Assembly (NCBI GenBank): GCA_021734505.1
Contig: JAIPIT010000013.1
Span: forward strand, 1 to 35,365
Reading direction: 5' to 3'
DNA length: 35,365 nucleotides
Origin: Fidelibacterota bacterium
Lineage (GTDB): Bacteria > Fidelibacterota > Fidelibacteria > Fidelibacterales > Fidelibacteraceae
Shown here: positions 23,586-32,950 of the stretch, one piece after another
Position numbering within the stretch: position 1 is the stretch's first letter
How the letters are laid out: the number at the start of each line of letters is the position of its first letter
Program-made: the position numbers and the translations under genes
The notes under the pieces: generated by a model
Seen by the model: only the letters and a program-made list of their open reading frames with translations
Databases searched by the model: none
Told to the model about the DNA's origin: nothing

Positions 23586-25346
23586 ATGCGATACGATCAA
23601 ACACTTCTCGAAGATATACGCTCTGCAAACAGCATTGTAGATGTGGTCGGGGAATATGTGCCACTGAAAAGAAGCGGCGCGAATTATACAGCACCCTGCC
23701 CATTCCACAATGAAACGAAACCTTCTTTTATGGTTTCACCACGCCTGCAGATATTCAAATGTTTCGGGTGCGGAAAGGGCGGAAATGTCTTCACCTTTCT
23801 CATGGAATATGAAAAGATCACATTTAATGAAGCAGTTAAAAAGCTAGCGGACAGAATCGGGATAAAACTTCCTGTTTATCAAGAACAATCCAAAGAAGAA
23901 AAGAGTTTATATAACTCACTGTACGGCATTTATGAATCTGCGCTGAGATATTATCAAAATAATCTCATCGATAAAGATAGTGATGGGCTTGCATATTTGA
24001 AAGCGAGGAATATTTCTGACAAAGATATCAAAACCTTTCAGCTTGGGCTGGCTCTAAAAACACAGTCAGGGCTTCACGGCTACTTGGCAAAAAAAGGATT
24101 TTCAAAAGAAGCCCTCGCCAAATGCGGATTATTTACAAGCTCAAATGGAGGTCTGCGAGATAAATTCTTTGATAGAATAATGTTCCCCGTATATAGTTCT
24201 GATGGAAAAGTTATTGCTTTTGGAAGCCGTATTTATAAGGACAGTGATGACCGCGGTGCAAAATATCTGAACTCTCCGGAATCTCCCATCTACCAGAAAC
24301 GAAAACACTTATACGGGCTCTATCAAACAAAAGAATCAATTATTAAAAGCGACTCTGCAATTCTCGTTGAGGGCAACATCGATCTTATTGCACTCTGGCA
24401 CCATGGATTTACAAACGTGGTAGCAAGTTTGGGAACTGCGCTTACTGAAGAACAGGTCAAACTGCTTTCAAGATATACTAAAAATATTTACATCCTTTAT
24501 GACAGCGATAGTGCAGGAAAAGAAGCCGCTGCGCGCGCTATTAGTACATTTATTACTCAGTCTATTTTTCCAAAACTCATCACCCTTCCCCCCAATACTG
24601 ATCCGGACGATTTCCTTGAAGATCATGGGACAAGTGCGCTCCGTGACTATATCGATGATGCAAAGACATTCTACAGCTTTATTTATGAGATCAGAAATGC
24701 CGGAAAAAATCTCGACTCTAAGAGAAGGGCTCTGACCGAAGTTATCTCTTTCCTTGATCAAATTGTAAGCCCTGTGCAAAAAGAGCTCTATGTGCAGGAA
24801 TGCGCAAACCTTTTCGGGGTGAGTGAAACGAACATCTTCCGGGCATTGCAAGCGCTCAAGAAAAAATCATGGAAACCCAAAGATCCGCTTAACCTGCATG
24901 TAGATCCCTATCATGAAGAAAAAGATATTATCCAGCTCATCCTTTCTCATCCGGAACAATGTGCGGATTATTTCGATGATATTGAAGTTGATTATTTTAC
25001 CCATCCACTTATCAGAAAGCTGTTTAAGCTATTCAAAACCAAAGAAAATCCCGATATTCTTGCAGGGAAGGGCGCACCGCTTCTGGATTATTTTGATCCA
25101 AAAGATTCTGATTTTATATCTGACCTTCTCTTCAACGAACAGCCTTTTTCCAGAAATGATTTTGAAAAAATGCTCATCGGTTTGCAATTAAGAAAGTTAA
25201 ATGTTGACTTAAATACGCTTAATGAATATATTATAAAACATCCTGATAATGAAGAGAAAATTCAAGAAAAGAAAGCTATTAAGCATAAAATAAATCAATT
25301 AAAGAAGGACTTTAAAGGCGGTACTGTAAAGAAACTTTTGAGCTAA
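23586..25346 (+). CDS. dnaG: DNA primase
   Basis: The 586-residue protein is the replication primase. The CHC2 zinc ribbon has C38, H41, C59 and C62. The TOPRIM fold has VEGNIDLI (about residue 259) and the metal-binding [13 protein letters not shown] (about 303). The family usually reads VEGYMD at the first site; here VEGNID keeps the Glu. The C-terminal third is the DnaB-interacting region and is weakly conserved. An inverted repeat CTCTTTATTAAAGAG lies just before the start and may modulate initiation. rpoD follows immediately. Confidence 0.96.
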   Translation: MRYDQTLLEDIRSANSIVDVVGEYVPLKRSGANYTAPCPFHNETKPSFMVSPRLQIFKCFGCGKGGNVFTFLMEYEKITFNEAVKKLADRIGIKLPVYQEQSKEEKSLYNSLYGIYESALRYYQNNLIDKDSDGLAYLKARNISDKDIKTFQLGLALKTQSGLHGYLAKKGFSKEALAKCGLFTSSNGGLRDKFFDRIMFPVYSSDGKVIAFGSRIYKDSDDRGAKYLNSPESPIYQKRKHLYGLYQTKESIIKSDSAILVEGNIDLIALWHHGFTNVVASLGTALTEEQVKLLSRYTKNIYILYDSDSAGKEAAARAISTFITQSIFPKLITLPPNTDPDDFLEDHGTSALRDYIDDAKTFYSFIYEIRNAGKNLDSKRRALTEVISFLDQIVSPVQKELYVQECANLFGVSETNIFRALQALKKKSWKPKDPLNLHVDPYHEEKDIIQLILSHPEQCADYFDDIEVDYFTHPLIRKLFKLFKTKENPDILAGKGAPLLDYFDPKDSDFISDLLFNEQPFSRNDFEKMLIGLQLRKLNVDLNTLNEYIIKHPDNEEKIQEKKAIKHKINQLKKDFKGGTVKKLLS

Positions 25347-25371
25347 GTTTTTGTCTGTGCCCGGAGACTTT

Positions 25372-27114
25372 ATGAAGACAATAAGTGAATTTATTGAAGA
25401 ATTAAAACAGCGCGGGAACGAGAGAGGTTTCATCACCTATGATGAGATCAATCAGTTGCTTCCCGACAACCCGATTTTTTTAGATAAAATTGATGATATT
25501 TTTAATGAACTAAAGGACGCCGGGCTCGAAATTCTTGATGAAACCATGAAGGGGGATATCCGCAAAAGAAAGCGTACCCCGAAACCCAAAAAAGCGTCTG
25601 TTAAAATTAGTTTTTACGACGATCCTGTTCGAATGTATTTGAAAGATATGGGAAAAGTTCCCTTACTCACGCCTGAAGATGAAGCCCATATTTCAAAAAG
25701 GATAGAGGACGCACAAACTACCATCAATAAAATGACCCTTAATTGTGGGAGCAGTCTCCGTGAATTTCAAAATGTGATCAAGCGTTACCGCGAAGGCAAG
25801 ATCAAAATAGATCAGATATTAAAAATAGAATTCGGCAGCTGGTTTGATAAAGAAAATAACGAACGGCTCATAACCCTCCTTGATGAACGGACAAAAAAAT
25901 CCTTAGATTACTCTGATGAGATCGAGAAGATCATCAATAAAAAACCCTCAAAGCGCTTCAGTAAAACCCAAACAGTTGGCGAGAAGATCAAAGAGAACCG
26001 CGCTCATATCATGGCACTTTTTGAGGAGATGTGCTTCACAGATATGATGATCCAGCGCCTTATTTACAGGATCAGCAGTTTGCTTGGCCGTATTAATGTC
26101 AGCCTTAACCGCATTAATGCCGTGAGTAACATTAAGGGTTACAGTACTGCAAAGATTTGTACTCTTGGGAGAAAAGCAGAAAAGGGAAAACAAGATTTTA
26201 ATGAGGTCGCAGAATTAACCGGGCTTGATCCTCATATCTTTATGGATGCTCTTCGAAAAATAAAGAACAACCGGCGTAAGATCCGCAGGGTTGAGCTCGA
26301 AACCCGTATGACTGCAGATGAGCTTAAGCGTCTTATGGATGACATCCGTAAGGCTCAGGATGAAAAAGAGCAGGCAAAAAATGATATTATCAAAGCCAAT
26401 GTCCGCCTTGTGATCAGCATTGCAAAAAAATATAACAACCGCGGGTTAAGCTTCCTCGATCTTATCCAGGAAGGAAATATCGGCCTTATTCGTGCCGTAG
26501 AAAAATACGATTATCACAAAGGATATAAATTTTCAACATATGCCACATGGTGGATCCGACAGACGATCACAAAGGGGATTGCTGACCAATCCAGGACTAT
26601 TCGTGTGCCCGTTCATATGGCAGAGGCAATCAACAAGGTGAACCGTGCTCATAACAAGCTGGTACAGGCACTCGGTCGTGAGCCCTATCCAGAAGAAATC
26701 GCACAAGAGCTTGACCTTCCGGTAGAAAAAATAAAAAGCATTATCAATGTCTCAAAACGCCCCGTGTCGCTTGACAAGCCGGTTGGCGATGAAGACGGAG
26801 ACACCACTCTCAGCGATTTCATCGAAGATGACAATATGATCTCACCCGAGAAAATTGCAGAGAGAACACTGCTCAGAAAACAGGTCGAGGCAGTGCTTTC
26901 CACGCTCACAAAGCGGGAGCGCCGCGTGATAAAATTGCGGTTTGGCATAGGTGATCAGACCCCTCGTACCCTCGAAGAGGTTGGGCATATCTTTGACATT
27001 ACCCGTGAACGTGTCCGCCAGATCGAAGAAAAGGCAAAAGAAAAATTGCGTCATCACAGCAGAGCGAATATTCTCAAAAAATACATGGATACATTTGAAG
27101 AATTCAATAGATAA
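25372..27114 (+). CDS. rpoD: RNA polymerase primary sigma factor (sigma-70/RpoD)
   Basis: The 580-residue group 1 sigma factor has region 1.1 at 1-60 and region 1.2 at about 83 ([18 protein letters not shown]). A roughly 200-residue non-conserved insert precedes region 2 at about 336-410 ([41 protein letters not shown]). Region 3 follows, then region 4 at about 511-575 with helix-turn-helix [20 protein letters not shown]. The recognition helix is close to that of E. coli RpoD, consistent with TTGACA-like -35 elements found in this window. The ATG at 25372 follows GGAG at 25363-25366, so an in-frame TTG at 25351 is rejected. It ends the operon. Confidence 0.96.
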   Translation: MKTISEFIEELKQRGNERGFITYDEINQLLPDNPIFLDKIDDIFNELKDAGLEILDETMKGDIRKRKRTPKPKKASVKISFYDDPVRMYLKDMGKVPLLTPEDEAHISKRIEDAQTTINKMTLNCGSSLREFQNVIKRYREGKIKIDQILKIEFGSWFDKENNERLITLLDERTKKSLDYSDEIEKIINKKPSKRFSKTQTVGEKIKENRAHIMALFEEMCFTDMMIQRLIYRISSLLGRINVSLNRINAVSNIKGYSTAKICTLGRKAEKGKQDFNEVAELTGLDPHIFMDALRKIKNNRRKIRRVELETRMTADELKRLMDDIRKAQDEKEQAKNDIIKANVRLVISIAKKYNNRGLSFLDLIQEGNIGLIRAVEKYDYHKGYKFSTYATWWIRQTITKGIADQSRTIRVPVHMAEAINKVNRAHNKLVQALGREPYPEEIAQELDLPVEKIKSIINVSKRPVSLDKPVGDEDGDTTLSDFIEDDNMISPEKIAERTLLRKQVEAVLSTLTKRERRVIKLRFGIGDQTPRTLEEVGHIFDITRERVRQIEEKAKEKLRHHSRANILKKYMDTFEEFNR

Positions 27115-27137
27115 TACATAACACCAAAATATATATA

Positions 27138-27168
27138 AAAAACCCCGAACTAAGATAGTCCGGGGTTT
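27138..27168. terminator. bidirectional terminator between rpoD and the convergent beta-helix gene
   Basis: AAACCCCGAAC (27140-27150) pairs with GTCCGGGGTTT (27158-27168) with one mismatch and a seven-base loop. The six-A run before it makes a strong T tract on the minus strand. On the plus strand only TTTATATTATT follows. It therefore serves the minus-strand gene best and rpoD moderately. Confidence 0.85.
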
Positions 27169-27191
27169 ATATTATTAAGGAGAAATTGGAT

Positions 27192-30100
27192 TTATTTAAA
27201 CACAACAAATCTTTTCACATCATATGAGGTGCTTGACCTTAACACATAGAAATAAATACCGTTGGAAAGATCTGTGACATTTATGATTGCCCTTCCTTCG
27301 GTTGCTTGAACCGTTTTAACCAGCTCTCCAAGAATGTTATATATGTTAATTACTGTGTTTTGGTCTGAGATGCTTCCTCTAATTTTATAGGATACTTCTG
27401 TAGAATTTCTCACAGGATTAGGATACGAATTCCCAAGAATGGTCTCAAGATAGAAGTCCTGACAATTATCTCCATTGCTGTCGCCAGGGGTGTATTTTAT
27501 TGAGCCATAGAATTCTGAATTTCCATTAAGGTTCACTACTTCTAACCAGTAATAATGTGGTACAAGGATACTCGCATCAAGATCGTCAAAGTAATATTCA
27601 TTGGTTTGTGTCGATGTGCCTGCGGCAGAAATCAAGCTCTGGTTTATCCTATTTCCCGCAACTGAAACATCATCCCGTTCGGAGCGATATACGTTGAAAC
27701 CCAGCACATCAGCCTCTGATGCAGTTGCCCAGGATAGCGCTACAAACTCAATTGTTCCTTCGGTGTTGTACACCGCACTGAAGTATTGCAGCTCAACGGG
27801 TAGTGTATTTAAATTTTCACCGCCCGGAGTTCCAGTTCCCGTCGGGTTTTCAGTCCACGATCCCTGATTTGTTCCGGGATTTAAGGACGTTCTTTCAAGC
27901 ACTATCCCTGCATCCCAAGACCACGGATCCGCAGGATCATTGAATTGATCGATGATTACTTTTTTATCGGGAATGATCATTTCTATGACATCCTCTCCGC
28001 CATCGAGTGGAAATTCAGAGGTCATTGTCCCCCAATTATATGGAGCTTGAAAATCTGCATCCACCCCATAAGCCATCAAGAAAAAGCTGTGCTCCTGGCA
28101 AATAACCTTATATTCGCCTACATCCACATATCCGGTCAAATCCATCGTTGAGGTTGGCACTGGAGATCCATTATCATAATATCTCACCTGAACGTCTGCT
28201 AAATTCAGCAAAGAACCTGAAATATTAAGGAACTCTATATAACCATCATTTGGCATCATTGGATGAACTGCATCTCCGACAATTTCCGTAATAATCAAAT
28301 CTCCGGCAACTGCTGTTGTGAGTGTAATTTTGCTTGCAGAAGGCACATCGCCGTCTGTTTTATAATTAATTGCAGTGCCTGAATTTGTATACGGATAGAT
28401 CATGAAATAATAGATGGTTCCTTCCGAAAGTGCTGTCCAATTGTAAGATCCTTTACCTCCATGAGCTATATTAACCACTCCTGCTCCATCAGAAAGATCT
28501 GTATCGTCTACTTCTTCCGTTCCGTCAACTGGTGCTACAATAGCTCCAAATCCTGTATTGCTTGCTTTAATCAAATAAGCATCTGGCAATTGTCCGCCTT
28601 CCGAATCTGTCCAAGAACAGTTGACCTGATCTAAGCCGGTTCCGCCTCTTTCAGCAACAAAATCTGCAACATGGTTACTCGGTTCGGATTTGTACGTTGT
28701 GGCATCATCATTGGGTACTAAACCATCCTTTTTGTAATTCATATATCCATAATCATTCGTGTAGGGATATATCCTGAAAATATAGGTCGTTGATGAACTG
28801 CAATTATCAAAGGAGTATGATGTTGTTCCATGTGCCACTTTCACATTTCCACTACCGTCGGTAAGGTCAGTATCATCAGCAGGATCTGTGTTATCGTCTG
28901 GCGGGATTATTCCTCCTGTTGATGCTTTTATTAAGTAGCCGTCGGCTGCATTATCGCCGTCATTTTCGGTCCAGGCAAGGTCTATCTGAACATCATCAAA
29001 AGGAGTTGCACTAAAACCTGAAACATGTTCGGCTGGTTCGGCAGGGAAATTCCCGGAATCTGCCCACCATTCGTAAGCACCGATATCGATTTCTTCATTT
29101 ATGGGAGCATTTCGCTGATCCCTGGTATAACCGACTCCCCAAGCCGGTATTGGAGTATCATCACCATTGTCTATGGCTATACTTCCTGAGCTTGTTTTTA
29201 GGGTATAAGTTCCTTCCATAGTAAAGTTGGACTCTAAAATAGAACTAAGATTCAAAAATGGTTGAGGACCTGTATGATTAGAAGCTTCTGCACTAAAATC
29301 ATACCCATCGTAATCTTCAATAATATTATAACCATAATCGTCCATATCTTCATCAGGTGGATAAAAATACACATCTTCACCTTCATCAGAAGCAGAATCA
29401 TTGTTTCCGAGAATTGTATTTTTCAATTGGGCTGATGAATTAGGTCCGTAATAAATTCCTCCACCTTGACCACCAGAATTGTTTTGACTAATTGTAGCGT
29501 TGCATATATCTACTCTGCTTCCAGGATTTGTATAGGCAATAGAACGAGCCGATATCCCACCTCCTCGATTGGCAGCAGTATTATGCGAAATCGTAGAATT
29601 ACGAATATCTAAGATCGGACGAAAAGTTACATGAACGCTTTCGTAATTACTGATGCCGCCGCCATCTCCATCGGTTGTATTATGATGAACCGTGCAATAA
29701 TACAGCGCTAAAACACCTCTATAACCATTCAATATTCCACCTCCGCGATCATCGGCATGATTATAAGCTATATTACAATTTTCCAGGACTAAATAAGCTT
29801 CCCTGTTATAAATACCTCCACCTTCGCCAGAAGTATTTCCATATCGAATAGTAAGATCATGAATACGAATATCTCCCCAAGTATCAGATATAGAGAAAAC
29901 TCTACCATCTGCAGATCCTTGAACTGAATGACCTTGAATGATAGTGTTTTCTGCGCCTGCACCTTGTAATGTTAGATCCTGGAAGGGTCTGTTAACGATA
30001 ATCGTTTGAGTTGTTGAACCATCCCAAAGATTAAATGTTCCAGCCGAAATGTAGATCACAATATCATTATCATCCGGGTCCGTAACATTATCAACAGCAT

Positions 30101-30251
30101 ATTGAATCGTTTGCCATGCATCTGTTCCTGGTCCGGCTCCATGAGCCCCATCATCTGTACCCGAAGGGTCTACGTAGTAATAGTCGTCGGCAAATAAACC
30201 AGTCGTTATAAGCAATAGAATTATTAAAAAAAAGTGCTTTTTTCCTTTCAT
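27192..30251 (-). CDS. secreted beta-helix / lamin-tail protein with T9SS sorting domain
   Basis: The 1019-residue protein starts with a signal peptide (residues 1-21). A right-handed beta-helix at about 45-330 carries five turns with a GGGI motif (EGGGIYN, RGGGILN, DGGGISN, RGGGISA, QGGGIYY). Two related Fn3-like repeats lie at about 407-520 and 523-640, sharing DGYLIKAS / DAYLIKAS and IYPYTN. A lamin-tail-like domain at about 648-790 begins LIITEIV. An LPVELQYFSA Fn3-like domain follows, then a C-terminal Por/T9SS type A sorting domain from about 940 (YPNPVRN, YNILGELV, LSNGIYFYVL). It should be exported by type IX secretion. AAAGGAG precedes the ATG. The ligand or substrate is unknown; the Fn3 and beta-helix parts suggest adhesion or carbohydrate contact. 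Confidence 0.85.
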   Translation of the reverse strand: MKGKKHFFLIILLLITTGLFADDYYYVDPSGTDDGAHGAGPGTDAWQTIQYAVDNVTDPDDNDIVIYISAGTFNLWDGSTTQTIIVNRPFQDLTLQGAGAENTIIQGHSVQGSADGRVFSISDTWGDIRIHDLTIRYGNTSGEGGGIYNREAYLVLENCNIAYNHADDRGGGILNGYRGVLALYYCTVHHNTTDGDGGGISNYESVHVTFRPILDIRNSTISHNTAANRGGGISARSIAYTNPGSRVDICNATISQNNSGGQGGGIYYGPNSSAQLKNTILGNNDSASDEGEDVYFYPPDEDMDDYGYNIIEDYDGYDFSAEASNHTGPQPFLNLSSILESNFTMEGTYTLKTSSGSIAIDNGDDTPIPAWGVGYTRDQRNAPINEEIDIGAYEWWADSGNFPAEPAEHVSGFSATPFDDVQIDLAWTENDGDNAADGYLIKASTGGIIPPDDNTDPADDTDLTDGSGNVKVAHGTTSYSFDNCSSSTTYIFRIYPYTNDYGYMNYKKDGLVPNDDATTYKSEPSNHVADFVAERGGTGLDQVNCSWTDSEGGQLPDAYLIKASNTGFGAIVAPVDGTEEVDDTDLSDGAGVVNIAHGGKGSYNWTALSEGTIYYFMIYPYTNSGTAINYKTDGDVPSASKITLTTAVAGDLIITEIVGDAVHPMMPNDGYIEFLNISGSLLNLADVQVRYYDNGSPVPTSTMDLTGYVDVGEYKVICQEHSFFLMAYGVDADFQAPYNWGTMTSEFPLDGGEDVIEMIIPDKKVIIDQFNDPADPWSWDAGIVLERTSLNPGTNQGSWTENPTGTGTPGGENLNTLPVELQYFSAVYNTEGTIEFVALSWATASEADVLGFNVYRSERDDVSVAGNRINQSLISAAGTSTQTNEYYFDDLDASILVPHYYWLEVVNLNGNSEFYGSIKYTPGDSNGDNCQDFYLETILGNSYPNPVRNSTEVSYKIRGSISDQNTVINIYNILGELVKTVQATEGRAIINVTDLSNGIYFYVLRSSTSYDVKRFVVFK

Positions 30252-30338
30252 GTTTTTCTCCTTTGTTTTGATTTACAGGGTTATGTTTTAATAATTACTA
30301 AAACAATAAAAAAAACCCTAAAAATTCTGGATATTTTT

Positions 30339-30374
30339 GTCAATTTTATTAGAAATCTAAAATTTTCCTTGACG
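30339..30374. promoter_or_regulatory. divergent -35-like hexamers in the 30252-30480 intergenic region
   Basis: This 229-base gap separates two divergent secreted-protein genes and contains no credible gene. TTGACA on the minus strand at 30344-30339 points to the beta-helix gene. TTGACG on the plus strand at 30369-30374 points to the FG-GAP gene. Both lie about 90-110 bases from their start codons. No clear -10 partner was found for either. The rest is A+T-rich. Confidence 0.3.
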
Positions 30375-30480
30375 GAATCCGGGAAAATGCAACTTCATCT
30401 CATATTGTTTTTCCCATATTAAGACTTAATAAGCTTTAACAAAAATAAACTTTGGATCTTAAGTTAGAAAGGAGTATTTT

Positions 30481-32151
30481 ATGAAAAAAATATTTAAGAT
30501 CTTTATCATTCTTCTTCTATTTCTTTTTATCGCTAATGTGTCTGTTGGGAGCTCAACAAACTCAAAACCAAATTCTCACAAACCTCACACTCTCAAGGTG
30601 ACTACGGTGCCGCTCTATCGTCTCAGAAGCGATTCCGATCAGGATCACTTTTATACCTCCAATCAGTTCGAGATACCAGAATATACTGACAAGGGATATA
30701 GGTTTGAAAGTATCATTGGAGAGGTTTTTACAGAAAAGCAACCTAACACAGTTCCTCTTCATCGTCTGTATTGTCCCTCTGAAAAGAATCATTTTTATAC
30801 CATAAGAGATAATTATGAAAAATTGGTCACGCGTACCTATAATCCATATATTTATGAAGGTGTTGTTGGATATGTATATGAGTCCGAAGTTGAAAATTCT
30901 ATTCCTCTTTATCGTCTTAGAAGTGATACTCAGAAAAATCATTTTTATACTACAAATGGTAAGGAAAAGGATAACGCAACCAAAAAAGGATATCGTTTTG
31001 AACGAATCGAATGCTATATCCTTCCTGCGGGTGCAGAAAATCAAGTTGCTACTATTCAGACCGAACCTGTTATAAAGGAAACTCCTGCCCCAAAAACCAT
31101 TCATACACAAGTTGAATATTCAGGTAATTTTGTGGAAGATGAAGAAGTAAGGATCTGGCAAGCTCACGGTGGAGCAATTATACTTTTTGATTTTGATAAT
31201 GATAATGATCCGGATATCGTTCTTAACGGAAAAGTCCGTGCTGATCTTTATAAAAATGACGGCAACGGAAATTTTGAATGGTTAGAGGACGATTTGGAAT
31301 CAATGGATTATTGTGACGCGGCAGTAGGAGATATGGATGGTGATAATTATTTGGATATTATTTTTGCTGGCAGAGGTAAAACTATTTTGTATTCAAATAA
31401 TAAGGATGGTTCATTTAGTGAAGCCACCAGAGATTTTAAGGGATTACACAGTACGGGACTTGCCGTTGGAGATGTTGACGGTGATTCCGATCTTGATTTT
31501 GTAGTCTGCGGCCGAGATGGTCTTTTGAACAAAAAAGCTCATCTCTACTTTAACAAAGGTAACAACAAATTTGAAGAATCAAAGCAGGAGTTCAAGGGAG
31601 TTTCAAAAGGTTCCGTGCAGTTAGCAGATATGGATGGTGATAACGATCTTGATATTCTTCTTACCGGAAATAAATCTACTTTCATATATCTGAACAACGG
31701 CAAGGGAAAATATTCAGAAAAATCTAATTCGATAGGTAAATATTATTCGAGTGACAGTGATTTAGCTGATATTGATGGTGACGGAGACATGGACATTGTC
31801 ATTATTGGCGATACAAACAGCGATGAGACCAGTAAAATATATCTGAACGACGGTAATGCTAATTTTACAGATTCGGGAGAGAGTCTAATTGGCTTAGACA
31901 AAGGATGTGCAGAGTTTACTGATATCGATCTGGATGGCGATCCGGATTTGTTTTTAAGTGGCTGGGATGGAGATAATGGGAAAACTGCTCTCTATTTAAA
32001 CGATGGTTCTGGTTCTTTTACTGAAACAGAAATCAGTTTACCTGATGGAAGACAATCCATTGTAGATTTTGGCGATGTTGATGGTGACGGTGATATTGAT
32101 ATTGTTTTTGGAGCTTATCGCGGAGGTACTGCCTTATTCAGACAAGAATAA
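30481..32151 (+). CDS. secreted protein with three DUF5648 repeats and an FG-GAP/VCBS propeller
   Basis: The 556-residue protein begins with a signal peptide (residues 1-23). Three DUF5648-type repeats at about 40-84, 89-136 and 138-182 share the P-L-x-R-L...NHFYT or DHFYT...G-Y-x-F/Y-E pattern. A linker leads to seven FG-GAP/VCBS-like repeats from about residue 233 to the end. Each carries a DxDxDxxxD calcium loop (DFDNDNDPD, DMDGDNYLD, DVDGDSDLD, DMDGDNDLD, DIDGDGDMD, DIDLDGDPD, DVDGDGDID) at 47-52-residue spacing, as in integrin-alpha-like propellers. No T9SS sorting domain is visible. It is probably extracellular or surface-held and calcium-stabilised; the ligand is unknown. A good ribosome site (GAAAGGAG) precedes the ATG. 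Confidence 0.85.
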   Translation: MKKIFKIFIILLLFLFIANVSVGSSTNSKPNSHKPHTLKVTTVPLYRLRSDSDQDHFYTSNQFEIPEYTDKGYRFESIIGEVFTEKQPNTVPLHRLYCPSEKNHFYTIRDNYEKLVTRTYNPYIYEGVVGYVYESEVENSIPLYRLRSDTQKNHFYTTNGKEKDNATKKGYRFERIECYILPAGAENQVATIQTEPVIKETPAPKTIHTQVEYSGNFVEDEEVRIWQAHGGAIILFDFDNDNDPDIVLNGKVRADLYKNDGNGNFEWLEDDLESMDYCDAAVGDMDGDNYLDIIFAGRGKTILYSNNKDGSFSEATRDFKGLHSTGLAVGDVDGDSDLDFVVCGRDGLLNKKAHLYFNKGNNKFEESKQEFKGVSKGSVQLADMDGDNDLDILLTGNKSTFIYLNNGKGKYSEKSNSIGKYYSSDSDLADIDGDGDMDIVIIGDTNSDETSKIYLNDGNANFTDSGESLIGLDKGCAEFTDIDLDGDPDLFLSGWDGDNGKTALYLNDGSGSFTETEISLPDGRQSIVDFGDVDGDGDIDIVFGAYRGGTALFRQE

Positions 32152-32171
32152 TTCATCTTTAGGATACTTTC

Positions 32172-32206
32172 GGGGGTTTTGTTTAATACTTAACCCCCTT
32201 TTTATT
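32172..32206 (+). terminator. terminator of the FG-GAP protein gene
   Basis: GGGGGTT (32172-32178) and AACCCCC (32192-32198) form a 7-bp stem followed directly by TTTTTATT. It lies about 20 bases past the stop codon. Confidence 0.85.
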
Positions 32207-32256
32207 ACAATTTTTGTTTCTGCTTCTATCATATTTCTACCCAAAACCCGCCAAGC

Positions 32257-32310
32257 TTGACATAAATATTTACACGCCGCTAATTTTACACTATGTAAAC
32301 TTAATTTACA
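32257..32310 (+). promoter_or_regulatory. tetR promoter with overlapping TTTACA/TGTAAA operator cluster
   Basis: TTGACA (32257-32262) with TAATTT (32281-32286) 18 bases on is a plausible promoter. TTTACA occurs at 32269-32274, 32285-32290 and 32305-32310, and its complement TGTAAA at 32294-32299. These make two overlapping palindromes, TTTACA-CTA-TGTAAA (32285-32299) and TGTAAA-CTTAA-TTTACA (32294-32310). They cover the likely transcription start and are natural sites for the TetR-family protein encoded just downstream, giving autoregulation. Confidence 0.6.
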
Positions 32311-32328
32311 CCTTGTTGGATATGAAAT

Positions 32329-32931
32329 ATGAACAGAAAAGAAAAAGAAATGAATGCCCGAAGAGAAGCAATTGTTGCTGCTGCCGAGGAACTCTTTTTG
32401 GAAAGAGGTTTCCAAAATGTCACCATGGAAGAGGTTGCCCGGAAAGCTGAATTCACCAGACCAACACTTTACGCGTATTTTAGGAACAAAGCAGAACTTT
32501 ATGTGGTTATTTTTACAAAAATTTCCTTGATCCGCTGGAAGATGCTCAACGATGCAATGGCTGCAGAAGATACGGGCTACGGCAAACTCTACGCTTTTGG
32601 TAATGCCTATTATGAATTTGCAATTCAATATCCCGAATATCTAAAATTTATGCTCTATTGGGATCATTATGGAATTCCTTTCAATACAATAAATCCTGAC
32701 ATTGCAAATGCTTTTACTCAACCAAGGGATACATCTCGTCTTGGTCTTGTGAATGCGTTTAAGCTGGGGATAGCCGACAAGACTATTCGAGATGACATTA
32801 AAATTGAGTTCGTGTTGCCCTACCTATGTATTACCACCCGCGCTGTTTTAAATGAAGTCGTTTTAGGATATGCCGGTAAAGAATATTACTACAGTTTTCT
32901 TGAGTTGTTTCTACGGGGGCTTAAAAAATAA
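32329..32931 (+). CDS. TetR/AcrR-family transcriptional regulator
   Basis: The 200-residue protein has a TetR DNA-binding domain at about 12-58 (AAAEELFLERGFQNVTMEEVARKAEFTRPTLYAYFRNK, written here as the two usual halves: the first helix region and the helix-turn-helix ending LYAYFRNK). The variable C-terminal half should bind a small ligand and dimerise. The ATG at 32329 has only a weak ribosome site; an in-frame ATG at 32350 is the alternative. The operator-like cluster directly upstream suggests self-control. The secreted propeller gene starts 19 bases after its stop and is probably under the same control. Confidence 0.92.
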   Translation: MNRKEKEMNARREAIVAAAEELFLERGFQNVTMEEVARKAEFTRPTLYAYFRNKAELYVVIFTKISLIRWKMLNDAMAAEDTGYGKLYAFGNAYYEFAIQYPEYLKFMLYWDHYGIPFNTINPDIANAFTQPRDTSRLGLVNAFKLGIADKTIRDDIKIEFVLPYLCITTRAVLNEVVLGYAGKEYYYSFLELFLRGLKK

Positions 32932-32950
32932 AGGCTGACGGAGGTCTTCA

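Noticed and set aside
30234-30422. Short plus-strand frame in the gap between the two secreted-protein genes
   Set aside because: No ribosome site, composition of A+T-rich noncoding DNA, and it overlaps the start of the beta-helix gene.
31180-32130. Regularly spaced DNA repeats suggesting a CRISPR-like or tandem array
   Set aside because: The periodicity of about 150 bases comes from the seven calcium-loop repeats of the FG-GAP protein; the copies differ in sequence and are coding.
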